DNA of 64,000 bases from Salinispirillum marinum. Its GTDB lineage: Bacteria > Pseudomonadota > Gammaproteobacteria > Pseudomonadales > Natronospirillaceae. Made by a program: the position numbers and the translations under genes. Within the stretch, counting starts at the first letter, position 1, and each line of letters begins with the position of its first letter. The notes below the pieces were generated by a model. That model had not been told where the DNA came from, made no database searches, and was given only the letters and a program-made list of their open reading frames with translations. Shown here piece by piece: positions 16,576 through 24,703 of the stretch. The stretch lies in assembly GCF_042651565.1 (NCBI RefSeq), contig NZ_JBHSDF010000003.1; one strand, 5' to 3'.

Positions 16576-16698
16576 GCGCCCGAGGATGGACTCGGGTACT
16601 TCCTGTACCCGCCCGCTGCGCGGCGCTTGGGCGGTCCAAAACGCTCCCGGCGTTTTGTCGAACCTAGCAGAGGTTCTCATTACCTCTCAAACGCGCAT

Positions 16699-16722
16699 AA
16701 AAAAACCTGCTCATGGCAGGTT
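16699..16722 (-). terminator. Intrinsic terminator of tRNA-Arg
   Basis: On the minus strand, 7 bases after the tRNA CCA, a 7-bp stem AACCTGC/GCAGGTT with loop CATGA is followed by a T7 run. It is the part of repeat copy C that lies outside the tRNA. Confidence 0.92.
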
Positions 16723-16729
16723 CTTTAAA

Positions 16730-16806
<77 letters not shown>

Positions 16807-16880
16807 AAACACGGTGCGAAGTATACAGATTTGCCTAAGCAAGTCTACAAAAGCACTGCATTTCAAGGGGTTATGTTGTG

Positions 16881-18185
16881 TTATGTGATCATGGTGTTGG
16901 GTAAGAACAGTACCAACTGCGGGAACATCACAAACAGCAGGATCGCCAGTACCATCATCAACCAGAAGGGCGCTACGCCGAGGAAGATGTCGCCTAAAGG
17001 AACATTGGGCGCGACGGACTTAACGATGAACACGTTGATCCCTACCGGCGGGCTGATCAAACCCATTTCAAGGGTCAACACCACCAATACACCAAACCAG
17101 ATCGGGTCAAAGCCTAAGCCAACGATCACCGGGAAGAAGATCGGCATGGTCAGTACCAGCATGGCAAAACCTTCCAAAAAGCAGCCTAACACCAAATAGG
17201 TCAGTAAGATCAGCAGCAAAATACCGTACGGGCCGACGTTTAAACCGGTCAGAAATTCTCCCACGGCGGTAGGAATATGGCTGAGCGCTAGAAAGGGGTT
17301 CAGCATGTGTGCGGCAATCAAAATCAACATCACCGTTGTGGTCGTAATAACTGCACCCCGGGTAGAACGCCACAACGCACTGGGGGTGAGCGAGCGGGTA
17401 AACAAACCGTACAACACCACCAGTCCGGCACCGACGGCAGCCGCCTCAACCGGTGAAAAAATCCCGGAATAAATACCACCAATGGTCAGCAGTATTACCA
17501 CCGTTATCGGAATAGCGCCGGTCAGGCCACGGGCTTTTTCCGCCCAGGTGGTTTTTGGGCCTTGCGGGGCCAGTTCAGGTTTCAGCCAGGTCAGCCCCGT
17601 GATCATCAACACAAACAGGGCGGTCAGCACCAAGCCGGGGATGACACCGGCCAGAAAGAGCTTGCCGATGGACTGTTGCGTCAAGATCGCATACACCACA
17701 AAGCCGGTGGAGGGCGGAATCAATATTCCCAATGTGCCACCAGCGGCCACCGCACCGGTGGATAACCGACCGCTGTATTTGAAGCGCTCCATTTCACCGA
17801 TCGACACCCGCCCCATGGTTAATGCCGAGGCAACAGATGACCCGCACAACGCAGAGAATCCGGCACAGCCCACCACGGTAGCGGACGCTAGACCGCCTTT
17901 GATGGAACCGATCATGGCGTAGGCCGCATCATATAGTTTTCGGCTCATACCGGTTTCGGTGGCGATATTACCCATCAGAATGAACAACGGAATCACCACC
18001 AATTCAGCGTTGGACACCACGGTGTAGGTTTCGCTGGCCAAAAGGTTCAGCGCATTCATGGGTGATGCGAGAATGGAAACACCGACAAAGCCCACGCCAA
18101 AAATGGCGAAGGCGACCGGAATTCGCAGCAGCAACAGCGCTAAAAGTACGACCACGCCCAGCGTGCCGATCCATTCGTTACTCAT
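16881..18185 (-). CDS. TRAP transporter large permease (DctM)
   Basis: 434-residue inner-membrane protein with about 12 helices, the ion-coupled transport subunit of a tripartite ATP-independent periplasmic transporter. Typical DctM blocks are RIPVAFAIFGVGFVG near the start, LIPLFILMGNIA-like (VIPLFILMGNIATETGMS), CGSSVASALTMGRV, GTLGILIPPSTGFVVYAILT and LISPPVGINVFIV. It overlaps the DctQ gene by 8 bp, so the two are coupled. Third gene of a dctP-dctQ-dctM operon. The substrate is probably an organic acid but is not determinable. Confidence 0.96.
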   Translation of the reverse strand: MSNEWIGTLGVVVLLALLLLRIPVAFAIFGVGFVGVSILASPMNALNLLASETYTVVSNAELVVIPLFILMGNIATETGMSRKLYDAAYAMIGSIKGGLASATVVGCAGFSALCGSSVASALTMGRVSIGEMERFKYSGRLSTGAVAAGGTLGILIPPSTGFVVYAILTQQSIGKLFLAGVIPGLVLTALFVLMITGLTWLKPELAPQGPKTTWAEKARGLTGAIPITVVILLTIGGIYSGIFSPVEAAAVGAGLVVLYGLFTRSLTPSALWRSTRGAVITTTTVMLILIAAHMLNPFLALSHIPTAVGEFLTGLNVGPYGILLLILLTYLVLGCFLEGFAMLVLTMPIFFPVIVGLGFDPIWFGVLVVLTLEMGLISPPVGINVFIVKSVAPNVPLGDIFLGVAPFWLMMVLAILLFVMFPQLVLFLPNTMIT

Positions 18186-18684
18186 GTACAGCGCCCTCGT
18201 TGACCAGAGTTTCAGACACTTTCGGTGGCCGAGGCAATACCATCGACACCGCCGTCAGCAGTGAACACACAGCGATAAGGTATTGGAACGGGGCTTTGGG
18301 AATGTTCAAAATATTGGTGCCTAAATTCAGCAGTTTTGAAATAGACGCACTGTCGACCATTGCCCAGGCAATGCCGAAGAAGATTAACGCGCCCAGCCAC
18401 CGCCCGATCAAATTCAGGGAACGGTTGAGCAGGAGTGAAAATTTGGGCTCCAGCAGGTCGACGGCAATGTTGGCATCTTGCCGGTCAACCATGGCGACCG
18501 CGCCAAAAATAATGATGATGAGCGCCACTTGCATGAGGTCTTGCGTACCTCGCAGCGGCGCATTGAGCAAGTTTCGGCCCGCCACATCAGCAAGAATGGC
18601 CATGACGATGGCCACCAACACGACACTGGCCATGATGGCGGCGATGTTGATGAGCCGGTCGAGCCAACGTCGAAGCATGAACAT
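18178..18684 (-). CDS. TRAP transporter small permease (DctQ)
   Basis: 168-residue four-helix membrane protein that bridges the periplasmic receptor and the large permease. The N-terminal MFMLRRWLDRLINIAAIMASV leads into helix 1. A DVAGRNLLNAPLRGTQDLMQV stretch, the family's hallmark loop with the conserved Arg-Asn, follows at about residues 31-51. It starts 15 bp after the DctP gene ends and overlaps DctM by 8 bp. Confidence 0.93.
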   Translation of the reverse strand: MFMLRRWLDRLINIAAIMASVVLVAIVMAILADVAGRNLLNAPLRGTQDLMQVALIIIIFGAVAMVDRQDANIAVDLLEPKFSLLLNRSLNLIGRWLGALIFFGIAWAMVDSASISKLLNLGTNILNIPKAPFQYLIAVCSLLTAVSMVLPRPPKVSETLVNEGAVHE

Positions 18685-18699
18685 GGCGGGCCTACCCTA

Positions 18700-19692
18700 T
18701 CAGTTACGCATGTCGTTCAACACTGCACGGGCTGCAGCGTCGGCGGTTTGACTGGTCAGGAAGTCATCAGCCACGGATTGGAACACCACCACTTCGGCTG
18801 CTGACAAATCAATGACCGTGTTGCGGTTGTCTGCACGTACCATTTCAAGCGTACGATCGGCCAGCGCATTCCACGTTTCTTCACCACTTTGCGACAGTAC
18901 ACGGCCGCTATGGCGATCGATGATGGCGCGATGTTCCGCTGAAAGGCTGTCGTACTTCCGTTGGTTCATGACCAAATAGAACAAGATGTTACCCAACGGG
19001 GCACCGATGGTGTAACTGTTGGCTACTTCATCCAGTTTAAAGTCGGTGATGGCACTGGCTCCGGTAATGATGCCGTCAATCAAGCCCGTTTGCAGAGCGT
19101 TGTACATTTCACCCGCAGCCATTTGTACGGGCGTACCGCCCATGGTGCGCACGAATTCACCCGCCACGGCACCGGACACGCGAATTTTCAAGCCACGCAG
19201 ATCTTCCGGGCTACGCACTTCGCGGTCTTTCATGATAAACACGTTGGGTTCACTGACCCACAAGGCCAAGGGCTTGGTGCCGGGAAACTCGCCGCGTAAG
19301 CTGGTATCAAAGGCGTTCCAAATCATGTCATAACCGGTCATGCCTTCTGGAATGGCACCGGGCAATTCAACAATCATCGAACGACGGAATTGCGAGGATG
19401 TATAACCGGCCAGCCCCCAAGTGATGTCAGCCACGCCTTGCAACGCGCGCACATACTGCTCCATCGGGCCAGCACCCAGCTCACCACCGGGATACACACG
19501 CACGGTAAGCTCTCCGTTGGAATCGGCTTCGACGGCACGTTTAAAGGGTTCCACCACCGCAGAGGTGACGACATGCGCGGGCGGTACAAAGTGCGCCAGT
19601 TTTAATTCTTGCGCCTGTGCACTGCCCATTGTAACGGCCACACCAAGCGTCGTGAAAAGCGCCGCAAAACGGCTCCGGGATAAGATAGCCAT
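18700..19692 (-). CDS. TRAP transporter periplasmic substrate-binding protein (DctP)
   Basis: 330 residues with a signal peptide (FAALFTTLGVAVTMGSAQAQ). The mature protein starts with the DctP pattern ELKLAHFVPPAHVVTSAVVEPFKRAVE. The hinge and carboxylate-anchoring region reads GLKIRVSGAVAGEFVRTMGGTPVQMAAGEMYNALQTGLIDG, in which the Arg normally binds the ligand carboxylate. ATG 19692 has an AGGAG site and directly precedes the signal peptide. First gene of the operon. Substrate unknown. The following operon carries a second, independent TRAP set. Confidence 0.94.
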   Translation of the reverse strand: MAILSRSRFAALFTTLGVAVTMGSAQAQELKLAHFVPPAHVVTSAVVEPFKRAVEADSNGELTVRVYPGGELGAGPMEQYVRALQGVADITWGLAGYTSSQFRRSMIVELPGAIPEGMTGYDMIWNAFDTSLRGEFPGTKPLALWVSEPNVFIMKDREVRSPEDLRGLKIRVSGAVAGEFVRTMGGTPVQMAAGEMYNALQTGLIDGIITGASAITDFKLDEVANSYTIGAPLGNILFYLVMNQRKYDSLSAEHRAIIDRHSGRVLSQSGEETWNALADRTLEMVRADNRNTVIDLSAAEVVVFQSVADDFLTSQTADAAARAVLNDMRN

Positions 19693-19794
19693 GGTCAAAC
19701 TCCTGCAATTGTTATCGTTGTAGAGCAAGTGGTCAGCACGCGCACGGATAGGTAAATCTCATTCACTATAGTAGGATTTGTTAAACTATGCTCT

Positions 19795-19814
19795 ATGGAT
19801 CCAAAGCTATCCAT
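19795..19814. promoter_or_regulatory. Possible operator upstream of the first TRAP operon
   Basis: ATGGAT-N8-ATCCAT, about 100 bp upstream of the dctP start codon. Its left arm overlaps a GGATCCAA that is repeated inverted 41 bp further on. It could bind a dimeric regulator; no regulator gene is adjacent. Confidence 0.4.
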
Positions 19815-20033
19815 GGCAATGATTTAGGTCAATAAAAATAAGGTATTGGATCCCATTCTAGGCTCTTTACTCAAGGATAAGGAAAGGATGACGCAGGGTA
19901 TGCAGACGCCCAGATAACCGCTGAGCGGTTGATATTACGCTGTCTATTTGATGCGCCGCTAAGGCAGAAAATCTACTGTTCCAATTGCAGCAACGTTTCG
20001 TCTTTATCGGTGAAATTGTTCCAACCATGTATA

Positions 20034-20075
20034 GGTTTCTGGTCAAGCTCCACAAAGGGTGCATGACCAGAAACC
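20034..20075. terminator. Long-stem hairpin downstream of the quinate/shikimate operon
   Basis: Perfect 12-bp arms GGTTTCTGGTCA / TGACCAGAAACC with an 18-base loop, 55 bp after the shikimate dehydrogenase stop. No T-run follows on the minus strand, so it may be an RNA 3'-end stabiliser rather than an intrinsic terminator. Confidence 0.5.
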
Positions 20076-20130
20076 GTATTTGCGGCACGGAAGGTCATCA
20101 AGCCGCTACCGACAAATCATGGCAACACCA

Positions 20131-21003
20131 TTAGGCACGTTTGGTCGCCGCGCCAATCAGCTCGGTAAAATAATGGGCGCGCAAATCCGGTACTCGATTT
20201 TCCAAGGCGGGGGAATGAATCCGTTCGCCGGCAAAGATGGCAAACGCATCCACGCCTTGGTAAACAAACAAATCGACCCCGAAGAGCAAACGCGCACCCG
20301 CTCGCTCGGCGGCGACCAGTAATTCTGTCCATGCGGGTATGTACACGGCATCAAACACCCACTGTCCACTGTGCAGTGCTGCGGTGGCGATCGGGCAGCC
20401 TGGGTGGTTGATGTGGCCCAACGGCGTGCAATTCACCACCCCTTGGTACGCCGCCAGTTCCGCTTCCGCCGCTTCTGGCGGACGTAGCTCGGCCACGATG
20501 CCCTCCGCCTGCAAGTCCGCACACAGAGCGTGGCCACGGGTTGCGTCTCGCTCTACGATATCCAAGGCAGTGACCTGCAAGGCACCCAATGCAAAGGCGA
20601 CCGCGCGGCCGACACCACCTGCCCCCAGGAGCAGGACTTTGCCGGGCTTTTCGGCACCAAAGGCCGCACGGTAGCTGCGGATAAAGCCGCTGTAGTCCGT
20701 GTTTTCGGCACGAATACCCTGTTGCGTGAACACCAAGGTATTGGATGACCCGACCAGCCGTGCGCCCGCACTGATGTCATCCGCTAAACCCATGGCCTTC
20801 TCTTTAAAGGGAAAGGTCACGTTCGTGCCACGATAGCCCTGGTCTTTCAGATGATGCACCGCTTGCGCGAAATCAAAATCAGGCTGTTGCAGCGCATCCA
20901 CCAAGTCGTACTCGGTGGGTACGTTCAACCATGCGCCCAAACGGCGATGTAAATCCGGCGATTTCGACTGTGCGATGCCTTCACCCACTAACGCTAACTT
21001 CAT
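20131..21003 (-). CDS. Quinate/shikimate dehydrogenase, catabolic AroE homologue
   Basis: 290-residue dehydrogenase that interconverts shikimate and 3-dehydroshikimate, or quinate and 3-dehydroquinate. Substrate-site motifs are SKSPDLH, NVTFPFKEKA (catalytic Lys) and ENTDYSGF (Asp). The nucleotide fold is GAGGVGRAVAFAL, followed by an acidic residue at the end of the next strand (DIVERDATRG) where NADP-type AroE has NRT. This resembles NAD-dependent quinate/shikimate dehydrogenases and suggests a catabolic direction. It overlaps quiC1 by 4 bp (ATGA), so hydroaromatic degradation is more likely than aromatic biosynthesis. Confidence 0.88.
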   Translation of the reverse strand: MKLALVGEGIAQSKSPDLHRRLGAWLNVPTEYDLVDALQQPDFDFAQAVHHLKDQGYRGTNVTFPFKEKAMGLADDISAGARLVGSSNTLVFTQQGIRAENTDYSGFIRSYRAAFGAEKPGKVLLLGAGGVGRAVAFALGALQVTALDIVERDATRGHALCADLQAEGIVAELRPPEAAEAELAAYQGVVNCTPLGHINHPGCPIATAALHSGQWVFDAVYIPAWTELLVAAERAGARLLFGVDLFVYQGVDAFAIFAGERIHSPALENRVPDLRAHYFTELIGAATKRA

Positions 21004-22859
21004 GTGGCGTTGCCTCCTGCCGTACTTAATTCAAGCGCCTGTTGTTGGGCTGCCGCGCGAACAAATGCATTCGGCGCACCGAGGCCTAAATAACCGTCGC
21101 GCTGCACCACTTCAAAGAAAAAGGATTGTTGTTCTGGCCTGATATACCGTTGGTGAAACTCTCCGCCTTCGTCTGCGTCGTACAGCACATCGTGCGAACG
21201 CATCCATTCCGTCACGGCGGGGTTTAGCCCGAACCGAGCCTGTACATCGCGGTAATAGTTCTGCGGAATACTCAGGCAAGGCACCTCTGCCGCGTCCAGA
21301 GCAGCGACGGTTGTGGCCATATCGGTCGTGCGCAAGGCAATATGCTGAACGCTGGACCCGCCCACGGTATGCAGGAATCGGTTGCTGCTGGTGTCGGGCG
21401 ACATACTGGCGTTCAAGGCCAAACGGAACGGTCCTGGGTGTTGTCGGTTCTGCAGCACCTGGCTTTGAATGAGGCCGCGCGGGTCAGTCACGTCGAAGGA
21501 AGCCGAAGGCACCACATCAAACACCGCCCGGTATTGCAACATGAGCGAGAGATAGTCGTGATAGTTCATTGACAGACTGAGATGGTCTACCTCCACCAAG
21601 TGGCCTTCTGGCACCGCATCAAGCGCCACAAATTCCTGCGCCCATACCTGAGCAAGCTGTGCAGCGTCGACGATATAACCCAAGGATCCATCCGCATTGC
21701 GCAACGCCGTCATGCCATGCGTGGCCCCGACCGCTTCGGGTTTTAACAGGTCAAAACCCAATGCTGCTGCACGCTTAACGGCACCTTCCGCATGTTCAAC
21801 CAGAACGCCAAAGGCACCCACATGGGTATGCTGACGCCCCGCCGGACGACCGGCAAAGTCCGCCTCCATATTGACCACAATATTCAATTGATTGACTGCC
21901 CAACGCTCGGCGGACAATGTGCGGTGCCTGCCGACGCAGGACAACCCCAGGGCGCGCAGATCTTGCCGTAGAACGTCGGCACGCTCAGGCCGGATATTGA
22001 TTTCAACAAAGGCTACGCCGTCGATCGGCTGTGCGGCGGGCACCGTTTCCGGTTGCGCCATGCTGCGCAGCAGATGATAAGACCGCAATCCATCACGCGC
22101 GGTTTGCGCACTGTGGCCCATACGAAAGACGTCATTAAATATCTCGTGCGACAACGGGCCTTGATACGTCGTCGCCACCAAGCGCTGCATGAACTCGTCA
22201 AGGTTCAACTCACCCTGGCCGGGGAAGCAACGATAATGGCGACTCCAAGACAAATGATCCATCGACAACCGGGGCGCATCGGCGGTTTGCACGAGGAAAA
22301 TGCGCTCGCCGGGAATATTCGCCATGCTGGTTAATTCCGTCTGCCGCGAAAAAATGTGGAAGGTGTCCAGCACCAGCCCTACCGCAGGGTGATTGGCTCG
22401 CCGTACCACTTCCCAACTGTCACGATAATCATGAATGTGCTTGCCCCAGGCCAACGCCTCAAAGGCAACGCGCATGCCACGGCGTGCCGCCCGCTCGCCC
22501 AGTTCGGCATAATCCGCGGCGGCGCGATCCAAGCCCGGCAAAGCATCGGGATGCAACGTACTGCAACACATCAACAAGTCGGTTCCCAGTTCGGCCATCA
22601 AATCAAACTTCTGTTCCGCCCGGTCGAATGCCTGTTGCCGGGCGGTGCCGGTCAGTCCTTCCAAATCTCTGAAGGGCTGCAATGTCACCAAAGTGAGGCC
22701 GTGGGCACGGATTAACTCACCCGCTTCTCGGGCGGAACCAGGAAACACGGTCAGATCATTCTCGAACAGCTCAACCCCGGCAAAACCGGCTTGCGCAATC
22801 GCGGTGATCTTCTCTTCGAGCGTGCCGCTCAACCCGACGGTGGCGATGGATGAATACAT
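21000..22859 (-). CDS. quiC1: 3-Dehydroshikimate dehydratase fused to a 4-hydroxyphenylpyruvate dioxygenase-like domain
   Basis: 619 residues. The N-terminal TIM barrel (about 1-270) is the sugar-phosphate isomerase/epimerase-type dehydratase that turns 3-dehydroshikimate into protocatechuate. Metal ligands known in the Pseudomonas enzyme are found at the same numbers: Glu134 (VAFEALAWGKH), Asp165 (LVLDTFH), Gln191 (VQTAD) and Glu239 (LSHEIF). The C-terminal half (about 290-610) is a VOC/HPPD-like fold with GVLVEHAEGAVKRAA and VQHIALRTTD. Its catalytic role in this family is unclear. It is flanked by a TRAP permease gene (10 bp upstream) and the shikimate dehydrogenase gene (overlapping). Confidence 0.94.
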   Translation of the reverse strand: MYSSIATVGLSGTLEEKITAIAQAGFAGVELFENDLTVFPGSAREAGELIRAHGLTLVTLQPFRDLEGLTGTARQQAFDRAEQKFDLMAELGTDLLMCCSTLHPDALPGLDRAAADYAELGERAARRGMRVAFEALAWGKHIHDYRDSWEVVRRANHPAVGLVLDTFHIFSRQTELTSMANIPGERIFLVQTADAPRLSMDHLSWSRHYRCFPGQGELNLDEFMQRLVATTYQGPLSHEIFNDVFRMGHSAQTARDGLRSYHLLRSMAQPETVPAAQPIDGVAFVEINIRPERADVLRQDLRALGLSCVGRHRTLSAERWAVNQLNIVVNMEADFAGRPAGRQHTHVGAFGVLVEHAEGAVKRAAALGFDLLKPEAVGATHGMTALRNADGSLGYIVDAAQLAQVWAQEFVALDAVPEGHLVEVDHLSLSMNYHDYLSLMLQYRAVFDVVPSASFDVTDPRGLIQSQVLQNRQHPGPFRLALNASMSPDTSSNRFLHTVGGSSVQHIALRTTDMATTVAALDAAEVPCLSIPQNYYRDVQARFGLNPAVTEWMRSHDVLYDADEGGEFHQRYIRPEQQSFFFEVVQRDGYLGLGAPNAFVRAAAQQQALELSTAGGNAT

Positions 22860-22869
22860 GGCAACCTCC

Positions 22870-24135
22870 TCAATATCCGGCCAAGCGAGGCAGGAAAGTC
22901 ACCAAGCTTGGAACGAAGGTGATCAATAAAAGCACCATAATCTGAATGGCTAACATCGGCATGATGCGCCGTACGATCGGCGCTAGACCGGTACGTGCCA
23001 CCGAATCGGCAACGAACAGACAAAGCCCAACGGGTGGCGTGATTAACCCCAGCATGAGGTTAAAGATCACCACAATCGCGAAGTGCAGTGGGTCAATACC
23101 CAAACCAACGGCAATGGGGTGCAGAATGGGCACCAAAACAAGAATGGCGGCGATACCTTCCAACATCAGTCCCACCACCAACAACAGCACCAAGATGACC
23201 AGCAAGAAGATGATTTGTGAGTCCACCGTGGCGAGCGCCCATTCGGTGATGATGTTGGGAATCCGGTTATACGTGAGCAACCAGTTGGCCGCCGCCACAG
23301 CCCCCATAATGATCATGATGACCGCGCTATCGACCATGGCGCGGCTGAAAATACGGGGCAGACGGCGCAGCGGAATGGAGCGATACACCCCCACGCCAAC
23401 AATGAGGGCATAGGCGACGGCAAAGGCGGCCGCTTCCGTAGGTGTCACAATGCCCGCCAGAATGGAGCCGATCACGGCAAACGGCATGGCAACCGGCAGC
23501 AGGCCATTCAATACCGCTTTGCGCCGGGAGCCTGTGCGCCGCTCCCGCGAGGCATAGTGCGCGGCGGCAAACCACACATAAATGGACAACGCCAAAGCAA
23601 TCAACAAGCCAGGAATCACCCCGGCCAAGAACAGCGCTGGTACGGATACGCCAGTCACCGTGAGGGCATAAATGATGACCGGAATGCTGGGCGGAATGAT
23701 CGGCCCAATCACCGATGAGGCGGCGGTCAGTGCGGCTGCGAAATCCCGTGGGTAGCCTTCTTTCTCCATCTCGGGAATGAACACACGACCCAAGGTAGAG
23801 GTATCCGCAATCGCGGAACCGGACAACCCGGCAAACAACACCGAAGCCCAAATATTAACTTGCGCCAAACCGGCGCGCATACGCCCCACTAAGGCGTTCG
23901 CCAAGTCGATAATACGCTTGGTGATGCCCGCCTCATTCATCACCTCACCCGCCAGAATAAACAACGGAATGGCCAGCAGCGGAAAGGAATTCAAACCACC
24001 GAACATTTGCTGCGCCACAATACGAATGTGGTAGGGCATATCGCCTTGCAGCATAAAAACCAATAGGCCCCCTAAGATCACAAAGGCAAAGGGCACGCCC
24101 AACAGCAGAAGTAAAATAAACAGACCATACATCAT
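22870..24135 (-). CDS. TRAP transporter large permease (DctM), hydroaromatic-acid operon
   Basis: 421-residue DctM protein with about 12 helices. Hallmarks are LLGVPFAFVILGGLLVFML, LLAIPLFILAGEVMNEAGIT, FAGLSGSAIADTSTLGRVFIPEM, SSVIGPIIPPSIPVIIYAL and LGLITPPVGLCLFV. It overlaps dctQ by 4 bp and ends 10 bp before quiC1. Co-transcription with quiC1 and the dehydrogenase gene suggests that this TRAP carries quinate, shikimate, dehydroshikimate or protocatechuate. Confidence 0.96.
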   Translation of the reverse strand: MMYGLFILLLLLGVPFAFVILGGLLVFMLQGDMPYHIRIVAQQMFGGLNSFPLLAIPLFILAGEVMNEAGITKRIIDLANALVGRMRAGLAQVNIWASVLFAGLSGSAIADTSTLGRVFIPEMEKEGYPRDFAAALTAASSVIGPIIPPSIPVIIYALTVTGVSVPALFLAGVIPGLLIALALSIYVWFAAAHYASRERRTGSRRKAVLNGLLPVAMPFAVIGSILAGIVTPTEAAAFAVAYALIVGVGVYRSIPLRRLPRIFSRAMVDSAVIMIIMGAVAAANWLLTYNRIPNIITEWALATVDSQIIFLLVILVLLLVVGLMLEGIAAILVLVPILHPIAVGLGIDPLHFAIVVIFNLMLGLITPPVGLCLFVADSVARTGLAPIVRRIMPMLAIQIMVLLLITFVPSLVTFLPRLAGY

Positions 24136-24629
24136 GCCGGCGTCTCCTTGTCGTCAGAGGTCCAGCGATGTTTTGCCGCCATGATCAAACCGGATAAGGC
24201 CAGTAAGACACCACCCAGTACCATGGAGGACTGGAATACCCACAGGCGTAAGCCGGTACTGGCGCTGCGCATCCGACCCCGGGATTCGATGAATTCCCAG
24301 CCGGAATAAGCCAACCCAACGCCCACCAAAAACACGACCAAGTCAATCAACACCACATGCCAAACCTGCCAGCGTTTCGGGATCAACGAGGTAAACACGG
24401 AAAAACTGACATGGCGTTCCTGTAAATACGCTGCAGCGGTGCCCAACATCACGCCAAAAATCATCATGAACACAGCCATATCTGAGGCCCAGGTAATACC
24501 TCGGCCCAAGCCATAGCGCCCGACTGCGTTCAGAAAAACCAACACAAATACGGCCGCCATCGCCAGTCCGGCACCGAAGACACTCACGCCCAGCAAATAC
24601 CGATGCACTCTGAGAATTAACGCACTCAT
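24132..24629 (-). CDS. TRAP transporter small permease (DctQ), hydroaromatic-acid operon
   Basis: 165 residues, four membrane helices. The characteristic loop after helix 1 reads NAVGRYGLGRGITWASDMAVF, and the region after helix 2 contains ERHVSFSVF. Its ATG lies 74 bp after the dctP stop, and it overlaps dctM in an ATGA junction. Partner of the DctM and DctP encoded beside it. Confidence 0.92.
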   Translation of the reverse strand: MSALILRVHRYLLGVSVFGAGLAMAAVFVLVFLNAVGRYGLGRGITWASDMAVFMMIFGVMLGTAAAYLQERHVSFSVFTSLIPKRWQVWHVVLIDLVVFLVGVGLAYSGWEFIESRGRMRSASTGLRLWVFQSSMVLGGVLLALSGLIMAAKHRWTSDDKETPA

Positions 24630-24703
24630 CCGCTACATCCTGAAAATATGTGGAGGGAAAGCAGCGCCAGCGGGTTTGACCCACTGACGCCAAGCAGGTT
24701 GAA

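Larger units (their letters stand above)
16358..16698. other. Non-coding stretch between the kinase gene and tRNA-Arg; hairpin-rich spacer
   Basis: It holds the probable kinase promoter, repeat copy B (16541-16575) and then a 120-bp spacer with successive perfect hairpins: CGGGTAC/GTACCCG (16593-16611), AAAACGC/GCGTTTT (16638-16656), AACCT/AGGTT (16661-16675). The spacer begins with the tRNA acceptor-complement bases (GCGCGCCCGAG) fused to unrelated sequence. The 16 bases before copy B resemble the 16 before copy C, so a 158-bp unit appears duplicated. Open frames here read through tRNA sequence and are not genes. Confidence 0.65.
19693..20130. other. 438-bp intergenic region with two inverted-repeat signals
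   Basis: AT-rich promoter region for dctP (19692) and 3' flank of the shikimate dehydrogenase gene. It contains a 6-8-6 inverted repeat (19795-19814), a distant GGATCCAA/TTGGATCC pair (19797-19804 and 19846-19853), and a long perfect stem (20034-20075). A 73-codon minus-strand open frame at 19867-20088 has no family features and is not called. Confidence 0.6.

Noticed and set aside
19867..20088. 73-codon minus-strand frame in the dctP/shikimate dehydrogenase gap
   Set aside because: No ribosome binding site, overlaps a perfect long hairpin and shows no recognisable domain.
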